In this document: positions 15,123 to 21,199 of the stretch, piece after piece | How positions within the stretch are numbered: the stretch's first letter is position 1 | How the letters are laid out: the number at the start of each line of letters is the position of its first letter | Assembly: GCA_910578505.1 (NCBI GenBank) | Contig: CAJTPV010000036.1 | Location: forward strand, 1 to 26,080 | Length of the DNA stretch: 26,080 bases | DNA from: an uncultured Oscillospiraceae bacterium | GTDB taxonomy: Bacteria > Bacillota > Clostridia > Oscillospirales > Oscillospiraceae | Direction of reading: 5' to 3' | The notes under the pieces: model-generated | The model's input: only the letters and a program-made list of their open reading frames with translations | What the model was told of the DNA's origin: nothing | The model's database searches: none | Translations under genes and position numbers: made by a program

Positions 15123-15869
15123 TCACTCTTGGGTTGACAGCGGCAGATACCGGTCCAGGCGCACGCCGGCGCTGTCCAGGGACAGATTGACCTGCCAGTT
15201 CTCGATCCCCAGGGACGCGCTGTAGGCGGCGATCTCCCGGATGGCCTCGTAGTGGCCGGGGTACTCCTGGCGGTATTCCGAGAGGTGGAAATCCGGGTGG
15301 TCGTGGAGGTACACGGTCAGCAGCAGGACCCGGCGGATGTTCGGCAGGCTGCGGGCCAGCTTGGTGATGCGCTTGCGGAACCGCTCTGTATTGGGGGAGG
15401 AGGGCCGGGCGTCGGAGCGCATGTCCGGGGGAATGCCCGGCAGGGTCAGCAGGGGCGTCTTGATGGCGATGGACACATCCCCCACGATAAAATCCAGGTT
15501 GGATTTCCCCGACAGCCGCGCCCGGCGGACCCGGCTGCTGGAGGGCAGCATGTCGGGAAAGCAGTCGTTTTTCAGAAAGGTCTCGATGTACCGGTTGGAG
15601 GCGGTCTGATTGATGCCGATCCAGCGCTTCCGGGGCGCGGCGGGTTCGTCCACAGACACCGCCTCAACGGTATAGGACGTCTTGCGGGGGTCGGAGCACT
15701 TCGACAGCAGGCAGGGCCGCCCGGCCACGTTCAGCCGCCCGATGTTCCAGGTGGTGGGGCAGTGGCACTCCACCGGCAGCTCCCGCAGGTCCACCAGCAT
15801 ATCAAAGCGATTCCGGCGCTCGACAACGATGCCTTCGTCCAAAGGTTCGGGGAAGGGGATGCACGGCAT
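15123..15869 (-). CDS. sfsA: SfsA-like nuclease homologue with altered active site
   Basis: 248 residues. The start at ATG 15869 is chosen because GGAGG lies eight bases upstream. The frame is open further upstream to 15962, but that part lacks a family match and runs into the promoter. It matches SfsA along its length: an N-terminal OB-like part (RNRFDMLVDL, CHCPTTWNIG), DPRKTSYTVEAV, GINQTASNRYIETFL, then the PD-(D/E)xK-like core with LDF (Asp126) and IAIK. In E. coli SfsA the core reads YIEVK; here Ala135 replaces the catalytic Glu while Lys137 is kept. SfsA proteins are reported DNA/RNA nucleases, and this one may be inactive or use another acid. It is a single-gene unit with its own promoter and terminator. 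Confidence 0.82.
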   Translation of the reverse strand: MPCIPFPEPLDEGIVVERRNRFDMLVDLRELPVECHCPTTWNIGRLNVAGRPCLLSKCSDPRKTSYTVEAVSVDEPAAPRKRWIGINQTASNRYIETFLKNDCFPDMLPSSSRVRRARLSGKSNLDFIVGDVSIAIKTPLLTLPGIPPDMRSDARPSSPNTERFRKRITKLARSLPNIRRVLLLTVYLHDHPDFHLSEYRQEYPGHYEAIREIAAYSASLGIENWQVNLSLDSAGVRLDRYLPLSTQE

Positions 15870-15962
15870 GATGATGTCCTCCATTTGGCGTGGGGGCACG
15901 ACGGCGGCCCGCAGGACGCCGGATTTCACGCCCCGTGATACCCGACGGCTCTTTATTCCCAT

Positions 15963-15991
15963 ATTTTACAGGATACTGCTCAAAATTGCAA
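15963..15991 (-). promoter_or_regulatory. Promoter of the sfsA-like gene
   Basis: TTGCAA (15986-15991), a 17-base spacer and TAAAAT (15963-15968) on the minus strand, about 95 bases before the chosen ATG. This supports the ATG at 15869 over upstream codons. The leader of about 90 bases has no hairpin I would call. Confidence 0.55.
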
Positions 15992-16086
15992 GCGCTTTCT
16001 CTACAGATTTCGTTAAAATTGCAAATTGTTTTTTTGCGCGTGTCCGGCAGCTCTCCCAGGGGGTCCCCTCCGTCCGCCCCTGGCCG

Positions 16087-16287
16087 TCAGGGAAAGAGAA
16101 AGATTTCCTCAATGGGCGCCTCCACCGCCCGTGAGATGTCCACCGCCAGCTTCAGGGACGGGTTGTACTGGGCCTTCTCCAGCCGCATGATGGTCTCCCG
16201 CCGCACCCCCACCAGGTCCGCCAGCTGCTCCTGGGTCAGGCCCTTCCGCTGGCGGAACACTTTCAGATTACAGCTAAACGCAGCCAT
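16087..16287 (-). CDS. Small XRE-family DNA-binding regulator
   Basis: 66 residues from ATG 16287, with AGGAGGT upstream at nine bases. It is a single helix-turn-helix domain: LKVFRQRKGLTQEQLADLVG, then RRETIMRLEKAQYNPSLKLAV, ending VEAPIEEIFLFP, as in the YozG/YgzD-like group of minimal XRE proteins. It starts inside the end of the DUF3796-like gene (14-base overlap), so the two are translationally coupled. Minimal XRE proteins paired with a small membrane protein usually control their own operon. The dyad at 16986-17003 over the operon promoter is a candidate site. Confidence 0.93.
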   Translation of the reverse strand: MAAFSCNLKVFRQRKGLTQEQLADLVGVRRETIMRLEKAQYNPSLKLAVDISRAVEAPIEEIFLFP

Positions 16288-16936
16288 CGTCCCCGACCTC
16301 CTGCCGGTCATAGCGGTAGAGCAGATATTCCTGGAGGAACAGCACCAGGGCCATGGTCAGGGAGAGCACCACCAGCAGCACCGACGCGCGCAGCTCCGGC
16401 GGGAAATCGATCAGACCGTTGGCGACTACCAGCAGAAAGATGATCTGGATGCCGGCGCCGTAGGCGTCCAGTCTGGCCCGGCGGACGTTCTCCTGGAACC
16501 GCTCGTCCTTGAGGGTGTTGGACATTTTTCCCTCAAAGAAAAAGCCGAAGAATCCGAAAAACACGAAAAAGACAAAGGGCGTATAGCTGCTCAGGGCGCT
16601 GACGGGCAGAAAGCCCAGAAAGCCGCAGAAGCCGAAAAATCCCAGAAAGCCCAGCTTGGGATTGAGCTGCCGGGTCCGGTTGGTCTCCGCCTCCCGCCGG
16701 CGGCGGAGGATGCTCTGTCGCAACACGAAGGTCAGCAGGGCCAGGGCGCAGAAAGCGTCCAGAGCCAACGCCAGCAGCATAGGAATATCCGAGCGCTGGA
16801 AGGAATAGGATTCCATGGGGTAGACGAGCCTGCCGCCGTTGTACGTCAGGTCGCTCCACGCGGCCAGCAGACTCACGGCAGCGCACACGGCGACGCTCAG
16901 CAGTGGTACAAGCCAGCGCTTTTTGGGGTGTTTCAT
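16274..16936 (-). CDS. DUF3796-like multi-spanning membrane protein
   Basis: 220 residues from ATG 16936, with a perfect AGGAGG at eight bases. It has about six hydrophobic spans: residues 8-25, 50-70, 92-105, 112-132, 162-178 and 185-205. The middle holds a conspicuous Phe/Gly pattern (LGFLGFFGFCGFLGFL and FVFFVFFGFFGFFFEG) followed by KMSNTLKDERFQENV, which is how I recognise DUF3796. The N-terminal 90 residues look like an added pair of spans. The function of the family is unknown. Coupling to the XRE gene suggests it senses a membrane condition and controls the regulator, which is inference. Confidence 0.8.
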   Translation of the reverse strand: MKHPKKRWLVPLLSVAVCAAVSLLAAWSDLTYNGGRLVYPMESYSFQRSDIPMLLALALDAFCALALLTFVLRQSILRRRREAETNRTRQLNPKLGFLGFFGFCGFLGFLPVSALSSYTPFVFFVFFGFFGFFFEGKMSNTLKDERFQENVRRARLDAYGAGIQIIFLLVVANGLIDFPPELRASVLLVVLSLTMALVLFLQEYLLYRYDRQEVGDDGCV

Positions 16937-16985
16937 GATGATTTCCTCCTGTTTGTTTGATGAGTTGTGATGTATTTGTCGCTTA

Positions 16986-17003
16986 GTGAGATAAATATAT
17001 CAC
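16986..17003. promoter_or_regulatory. Dyad operator overlapping the -10 of the XRE/DUF3796 promoter
   Basis: GTGAGATAAATATATCAC has arms GTGAnATA and TATnTCAC around an AA centre, with only one pair broken (16990/16999). It covers the -10 box of the promoter reading left. A related half site, GTGATAAAT, lies at 17030-17038. The position and symmetry suit autorepression by the XRE protein; no protein is shown to bind. Confidence 0.6.
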
Positions 17004-17022
17004 ATGCCTGCCCGTCTGTCAA
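16994..17022 (-). promoter_or_regulatory. Strong sigma-A promoter of the DUF3796-XRE operon
   Basis: TTGACA (17017-17022, perfect -35), a 17-base spacer and TATATT (16994-16999) on the minus strand. About 57 bases separate the -10 from the ATG at 16936. It overlaps the dyad at 16986-17003. Confidence 0.8.
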
Positions 17023-17116
17023 GGGGAAAGTGATAAATAAATCTCTTTTTCGCCGGGAGCCGCCGCCGCCGTCTGTCTCCTGTGGAAGAAAAATAGGGAA
17101 ATTGCGCGGGAATCCC

Positions 17117-17145
17117 TTGACGGGAGGCTGGGGATAGAGTATCAT
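17117..17145 (+). promoter_or_regulatory. Sigma-A promoter of the ftsEX operon
   Basis: TTGACG (17117-17122), 17 bases, TATCAT (17140-17145), about 70 bases before ftsE. It is divergent from the XRE operon promoter, with about 95 bases between the two -35 boxes. Confidence 0.7.
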
Positions 17146-17215
17146 ATCTGGGTATGCTTTTGTCACTATTTCTACATATAGTGGTTTTTATATCGAAACG
17201 CGAGGAAGGAAACCA

Positions 17216-17899
17216 ATGATTCGACTGACTGATGTTGTGAAGGAATACCCTAACGGCACACACGCCCTCAATGGGCTTTCTATGGAGATACAGGACGGCG
17301 AGTTCGTGTTCATGGTCGGGCCCTCCGGCAGCGGGAAATCCACGGTCATCAAGCTGCTCATCGGCGAGATCGAGCCCAGCGAGGGCAGGGTGATGGTCAA
17401 CGGCTTCTCGCTGCGCAATATTAAAGAGTGGCAGATCCCCCACATGCGGCGGACAGTGGGGGTCATTTTTCAGGACTTCCGGCTCATTGAGACCAAATCC
17501 GTATATGATAACATGGTGTTCGCCATGCGGGCCGTGGGCGCGGGGCCCAGGGAGATCAAAAAGCGGATCCCCTACTGCCTGCACCTGGTGGGGCTGGAAA
17601 ACAAGAGCCGGCGGCTGCCCTCGGAGCTGTCCGGCGGCGAGCAGCAGCGGGTGGCCATCGCCCGGGCCCTGCTCAACAACCCCAGCACCATTATCGCCGA
17701 CGAGCCCACCGGCAACCTGGACCCCGCCCGCTCGCTGGAGATCATGCGCCTGCTGGAGCGCATCAACGCGCTGGGGACCACCGTGCTGGTGGTGACCCAC
17801 GAGAAGGATCTCGTCAACCGCTTTGACAAGCGGGTGATCATGCTGGAACAGGGCCGGGTCGTCAGCGACGGCAGGGGCTACTATGGGAGGAAATTTTAA
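17216..17899 (+). CDS. ftsE: Cell division ATP-binding protein FtsE
   Basis: 227 residues, the usual length. GAGGAAGGA precedes ATG 17216. The Walker A motif GPSGSGKST is at 35-43, the Q-loop in VGVIFQDFRLIETKSVYDN near 87, the signature ELSGGEQQRVAIARALL near 140 and Walker B TIIADEPTGNLD near 160. FtsE drives FtsX conformational change at the cytoplasmic face of the division machinery to activate wall hydrolysis outside. The ftsX GTG follows its TAA without any gap, and the peptidase gene follows that, giving the complete FtsEX-hydrolase module. Confidence 0.97.
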   Translation: MIRLTDVVKEYPNGTHALNGLSMEIQDGEFVFMVGPSGSGKSTVIKLLIGEIEPSEGRVMVNGFSLRNIKEWQIPHMRRTVGVIFQDFRLIETKSVYDNMVFAMRAVGAGPREIKKRIPYCLHLVGLENKSRRLPSELSGGEQQRVAIARALLNNPSTIIADEPTGNLDPARSLEIMRLLERINALGTTVLVVTHEKDLVNRFDKRVIMLEQGRVVSDGRGYYGRKF

Positions 17900-18793
17900 G
17901 TGGGAAGACACAATGTTTTTTATTTCGCCAAAGAGGGCGCATACAATATGTTCAGCCACGGCTTTATGTCCTTTGCCGCCATCGGCATCACTGTGGCCTG
18001 TCTGCTGATCATGGGCACCTTTACCCTGGTGGCCGTCAACGCCAACGCCATGCTGGAGGACATGGAGGCCCAGAACCAGATGCTGGCCTTTGTGGACAAG
18101 AGCCTGAGCGAGGTGGAGGCCAGGGCCCTGGAGAAGAAGCTGATGGAGATCCCCAACGTGGCTAAAGTGACGTTTATCTCCAACGAGGAGGCAGCCGCCG
18201 CCTTCCGCAGCCGCTATGAGGACGACGAGCTGTTCCAGGGCCTGCCGGACGAGAATTTCCGGCACCGGTTTGCGGTGGATTTGAAGGACATCGGGTACAT
18301 GTCCAAGACAAAGGCGGAGATCGAGGCCATAGCGGGCATCGGGGATGGGAACGTCAGCGCCTATGAGGACGAGGCGGCGGGCTTCATCACCATCCGGAAT
18401 GTGGCCGGGATCGTCTGCGCGGTGCTCATCGCGGTGCTCTTCGTGGTGTCCGTGTTCATCATCGCCAACACCATCAAGCTGACCACCTTTGACCGGCGGG
18501 ACGAGATCGCCATCATGAAGATGGTGGGCGCCACCAACGGCTTTATCCGCTGGCCCTTTGTGTACGAGGGCTTTCTGCTGGGGCTGTTCTCCGCTGTCAT
18601 CGGGTTCTTTCTCCAGTGGGCCCTCTACGAGGCCGTGGCCCGGTCCGTGGCCGCCAATGACACCATCAATCTGATCAATATGGTGCCCTTCAGCGATATG
18701 CGCTTCTATGTGGCGGTGATCTTCGCCGCCGCCGGCATGCTGATCGGCGTGGGCGGAAGTTTGTCCGCCATCAGAAGATTCCTGCAGGTATAA
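17900..18793 (+). CDS. ftsX: Cell division permease FtsX
   Basis: 297 residues from GTG 17900, immediately after the ftsE stop; GGGAGG nine bases upstream, within the ftsE end, supports this start. An N-terminal span (about 20-45, FMSFAAIGITVACLLIMG) is followed by the extracellular domain (45-170), which in the family contacts the coiled coil of the wall hydrolase. Three C-terminal spans follow (VAGIVCAVLIAVLFVVSVF; GFLLGLFSAVIGFFLQW; VAVIFAAAGMLIGVG). The cytoplasmic coupling motif RRDEIAIMKMVGATNGFIRW lies between spans 2 and 3. It is an integral membrane protein of the divisome, lacking its own ATPase and so dependent on FtsE next door. Confidence 0.96.
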   Translation: MGRHNVFYFAKEGAYNMFSHGFMSFAAIGITVACLLIMGTFTLVAVNANAMLEDMEAQNQMLAFVDKSLSEVEARALEKKLMEIPNVAKVTFISNEEAAAAFRSRYEDDELFQGLPDENFRHRFAVDLKDIGYMSKTKAEIEAIAGIGDGNVSAYEDEAAGFITIRNVAGIVCAVLIAVLFVVSVFIIANTIKLTTFDRRDEIAIMKMVGATNGFIRWPFVYEGFLLGLFSAVIGFFLQWALYEAVARSVAANDTINLINMVPFSDMRFYVAVIFAAAGMLIGVGGSLSAIRRFLQV

Positions 18794-18810
18794 GAAAGGA
18801 CGGTTTACGA

Positions 18811-20073
18811 ATGAACCAGAAAAAGCGGAGGCTGACGGCCCTGCTGCTGGCGGTGCTGCTGCTGTTGGCAATGGCGGAGCCGGTGGGCCTGGTGGAGGAA
18901 GTCCGGGCCGTGACCCAGAGCGATATTGACAAGCTGAAGAAGGAGAAGTCGGCGGCAGCCGGGGAGCGCAAGGACGTGGAGAACCAGATCTCCAAGCTGA
19001 AGGACGACATCGACGGCGCCATTGCCAAGCGGACAAAGCTGGACGAGCAAATCGCCGCCACAGAGCGGGAGATCGCCAGCACCGAGGCGCTCATCAGCAG
19101 CTACGAGCAGATGCTGGCCCAGATCGCCGAGGAGCTGCTGGAGAACGAGAAGGACGAGGCGGAGCAGTACGCCCTGTTCTGCGAGCGGGCCAGGGTGATG
19201 GAGGAGTCCGGCACCACCTCCTACTGGTCTGTGCTGTTCAAGGCGGACAGCTTTTCCGACCTGCTCAGCCGCCTGTCCGATGTGCAGGAGGTCATGAACT
19301 ACGACCAGAACGTGCTGGACAGCCTGCGCAGGCTCCGCTCCGGCATCGAGGCCAAGCAGGCCTATCAGGAGCAGCTGAAGGAGGAGGCGGAGGAGGCCAA
19401 AGCGGACCTGCAGTCCGCCAAGGCCAGCCTGGATAACCAGCGGAAGGAAGCCAACGCCATCGTCGTCCAGCTCCAGTCGGACATGGCGGCCCAGGAGAAG
19501 CTGCTGAAGGAGAAGGAGAACGAGGAGGCCAAGATCCAGCAGGAGATCAAAAAGAAGGAGAAGGAGCTGGCCGACAGGCTTGCCAGAGAGGCGGCGGAGG
19601 CGGCGGCCAAGGCGGCGGCCGCAGGCGGCTCGTCCAGCTCCACCACCTGGACCGCCACCACCGGCGGGTACATCTGGCCGGAGTCCGTCAGCAAAAAGAT
19701 TACATCCCCCATGGGCTCCCGGAATACGGGGATTCCCGGCGCGTCCACCAACCACAAGGGCGTGGATATCGGCGGTGTGGGCACCACCACCACTGTGGTG
19801 GCCGCCAAGGCCGGGACGGTCATTATCTCCAAGTATTCCAGCTCCTACGGCAACTATGTGGTCATCAGCCACGGCCCCGGCAATACCACGCTGTACGCCC
19901 ATATGAGCAGCCGCTCCGTGTCCGAGGGGGCCACCGTGAGCCAGGGGCAGGCCATCGGCGTCACCGGCAACACCGGCATCTCCAGGGGCGCGCACCTCCA
20001 CTATGAAATTACGGAGGGCGGCTCGCGGGTCAATCCGCTCAACTATCTGCCCGGATACGTCAAATCCTGGTAA
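18811..20073 (+). CDS. Secreted coiled-coil M23 peptidase, likely FtsEX-controlled murein hydrolase
   Basis: 420 residues. A signal peptide (KKRR, then LTALLLAVLLLLAMA, likely cut after VRA at about 33) leads to a long Lys/Glu-rich coiled coil (about 38-265), a short Ala/Ser-rich linker and a C-terminal LytM/M23 domain (about 283-420). The zinc ligands are intact: His315 and Asp319 in NHKGVDIG and His397 in HLHYEI, with His395 and His364 (YAHM) as the supporting catalytic histidines. The layout is that of EnvC. However, EnvC-type activators have a degenerate M23 site, whereas this one should cut peptidoglycan cross-bridges itself. Position third behind ftsEX implies control by FtsX at the septum. 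The ATG has AAAGGA ten bases upstream. Confidence 0.94.
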   Translation: MNQKKRRLTALLLAVLLLLAMAEPVGLVEEVRAVTQSDIDKLKKEKSAAAGERKDVENQISKLKDDIDGAIAKRTKLDEQIAATEREIASTEALISSYEQMLAQIAEELLENEKDEAEQYALFCERARVMEESGTTSYWSVLFKADSFSDLLSRLSDVQEVMNYDQNVLDSLRRLRSGIEAKQAYQEQLKEEAEEAKADLQSAKASLDNQRKEANAIVVQLQSDMAAQEKLLKEKENEEAKIQQEIKKKEKELADRLAREAAEAAAKAAAAGGSSSSTTWTATTGGYIWPESVSKKITSPMGSRNTGIPGASTNHKGVDIGGVGTTTTVVAAKAGTVIISKYSSSYGNYVVISHGPGNTTLYAHMSSRSVSEGATVSQGQAIGVTGNTGISRGAHLHYEITEGGSRVNPLNYLPGYVKSW

Positions 20074-20087
20074 ACGCCGTTCCGACG

Positions 20088-20127
20088 GGACGCCGCGGCC
20101 TCCGGAGGCCTGCGGCGTCCTGTTTCT
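20088..20127 (+). terminator. Intrinsic terminator of the ftsEX operon
   Basis: GGACGCCGC (20088-20096) and GCGGCGTCC (20112-20120) enclose a self-complementary GGCCTCCGGAGGCC, giving a very long GC stem followed by TGTTTCT. It lies 14 bases after the peptidase stop. Confidence 0.85.
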
Positions 20128-20147
20128 CTGGCCAAATAAGCGCCAAA

Positions 20148-20178
20148 TTCCTCAAAATTGTGGTTGTATTTTGAGGAA
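20148..20178. promoter_or_regulatory. Perfect 11-bp inverted repeat over the asp23 promoter
   Basis: TTCCTCAAAAT (20148-20158) and ATTTTGAGGAA (20168-20178) are exact reverse complements with nine bases between. The right arm overlaps the -35 box and the start of the spacer. No T-run follows, so an operator is more likely than a terminator. It matches no operator that I can name. Confidence 0.65.
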
Positions 20179-20192
20179 AACAGTGGTACAAT
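20164..20192 (+). promoter_or_regulatory. Promoter of the asp23-nusB-xseAB-ispA operon
   Basis: TTGTAT (20164-20169), 17 bases, TACAAT (20187-20192) with a TGG extension before the -10. About 48 bases separate it from the ATG at 20240. Confidence 0.7.
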
Positions 20193-20239
20193 AAATAGGC
20201 TAAACTGCTTACTGCATTTTGAAGGAGTGTCTGAAAATC

Positions 20240-20584
20240 ATGGGCGATAATAAGGAATACATGACCCATCCCGATGAATTGGGCTGCATCCATATTTCGG
20301 AGGATGTGCTGGCCTCCCTGGCCTCCAGCGCTGCCGTGGAGGTGGAGGGCATCAGTGGGATGATGAACCTGACGACGAAAAAGTCCAACGCCAAAGGCGT
20401 GCGGCTGACGGTGGAGGACGACGGCGCGGCGGTGGACCTCTACGTGATGATCCGCTACGGCTACGCCATTCCGGAGGTGGCGGAGAAGATCCAGACCGCC
20501 GTTTCCAACGCCATTGAGTCCATGACCGGCTTTTCTGTGAAAGCGGTGAACGTCCACGTAGGCGGGGTAAGCTTTCAGTCTTGA
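20240..20584 (+). CDS. Asp23/Gls24 family protein (YqhY-like)
   Basis: 114 residues from ATG 20240. AAGGAG lies 12 bases upstream, somewhat far, but a TTG at 20219 has no ribosome binding site. The Asp23/Gls24 core is clear: GCIHISEDVLASLASSAAVE, VEGISGMM near 40, VDLYVMIRYGYAIPEVAEKI near 72-91 and VKAVNVHVGGVSF at the end. YqhY-type members are cytoplasmic or membrane-associated proteins linked to acetyl-CoA carboxylase and envelope stress in Firmicutes. The position just before nusB copies the Bacillus yqhY-nusB order. It is first in the operon behind a promoter with a perfect dyad, so its dose may be controlled. Confidence 0.93.
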   Translation: MGDNKEYMTHPDELGCIHISEDVLASLASSAAVEVEGISGMMNLTTKKSNAKGVRLTVEDDGAAVDLYVMIRYGYAIPEVAEKIQTAVSNAIESMTGFSVKAVNVHVGGVSFQS

Positions 20585-20626
20585 GTCCGGCAGGACAATC
20601 TGTGTGTGCTATGAGGGGGAAGAACC

Positions 20627-21133
20627 GTGGTTAGAAATGTCGCGCGAGAGATTGCTATGCACCTCTCCTATGAGCTGAGCTTTACCGACCTGACGCCGGA
20701 TGAGCTCTTGGACCAGCGCCTGTGCAATGGCCGCTTTCAGGATCTTGCCCCTGAATATGAGGTATATGGCAAGCTGCCGGGCCCATCCCAGCAGGCGTAT
20801 ATCCGCCGGGCCGTCAAGGGGGTGGCCGTCCACGGCTATGAGCTGGACCAATACATTGCGAAATACGCACGGGGCTGGAAGTTCGAGCGCATCCCCCTGG
20901 TTGCCGCCGCCATCATGCGCCTGGCCATGTTTGAGATTTTGTACATGCCGGACGTCCCCAACGGCGCGGCCATCAATGAGGCCGTGGAAATCGCGAAAAA
21001 ATATGAGTCCCCGGAAATTGTTCGGTATATAAACGGCGTTTTGGGTACTTTTGTCCGGACCGAGACGGAAATTCAGCCCCCGAAGACCGTCCCGGTCGCG
21101 GCTGCGGTGGAGCCGGCCGTAGAAGAAGCTTAG
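20627..21133 (+). CDS. nusB: Transcription antitermination factor NusB
   Basis: 168 residues from GTG 20627 with GAGGGGGAAG upstream; there is no in-frame ATG nearby. The NusB all-helical fold is evident: VAREIAMHLSYELSF at the N-terminus, AYIRRAVKGVAVH in the middle, then FERIPLVAAAIMRLAMFEIL, the highly conserved INEAVEIAKKYESPE and YINGVLGTFVR. A 20-residue Pro/Val/Ala-rich tail extends beyond the usual end. NusB with NusE (S10) binds boxA RNA in rRNA leaders and promotes antitermination. A terminator-like hairpin follows eight bases after the stop codon. Confidence 0.95.
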   Translation: MVRNVAREIAMHLSYELSFTDLTPDELLDQRLCNGRFQDLAPEYEVYGKLPGPSQQAYIRRAVKGVAVHGYELDQYIAKYARGWKFERIPLVAAAIMRLAMFEILYMPDVPNGAAINEAVEIAKKYESPEIVRYINGVLGTFVRTETEIQPPKTVPVAAAVEPAVEEA

Positions 21134-21140
21134 GCGTTGA

Positions 21141-21167
21141 AGAGCGCACCTGCTGTGCGCTCTTTTT
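21141..21167 (+). terminator. Intrinsic terminator between nusB and xseA
   Basis: AGAGCGCAC (21141-21149) pairs perfectly with GTGCGCTCT (21155-21163) across a 5-base loop, followed at once by a run of T (21163-21167). The form is that of a complete intrinsic terminator, inside an otherwise continuous gene cluster. No separate promoter for xseA is obvious in the 33 bases that remain. Confidence 0.75.
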
Positions 21168-21199
21168 CCGCATTTCTGCAGGAGTGTGTGGGGTGTGTA

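Noticed and set aside
15870..15962. Upstream extension of the SfsA-like protein
   Set aside because: It overlaps the leader and nearly reaches the -10 box. ATG 15869 has a well-placed GGAGG and matches the family length.
15980..16025. Repeated AAAATTGCAA words, also seen near 318
   Set aside because: They are short, AT-rich and explained by TTGCAA -35 boxes or AT-rich hairpins; there is no regular spacing.
16020..16086. Possible terminator after the XRE gene (CCAGGGG/CCCCTGG stem around 16058-16085)
   Set aside because: The loop is 14 bases and no T-run follows in the direction of transcription, so I do not call it.
17000..19036. 678-codon open frame on the minus strand opposite ftsE and ftsX
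   Set aside because: ftsE, ftsX and the peptidase are unmistakable on the plus strand; the antisense product has no recognisable domain.
18805..20001. 398-codon open frame on the minus strand opposite the M23 peptidase
   Set aside because: It is leucine- and glycine-rich antisense to the coiled coil; signal peptide, coiled coil and M23 motifs are all on the plus strand.
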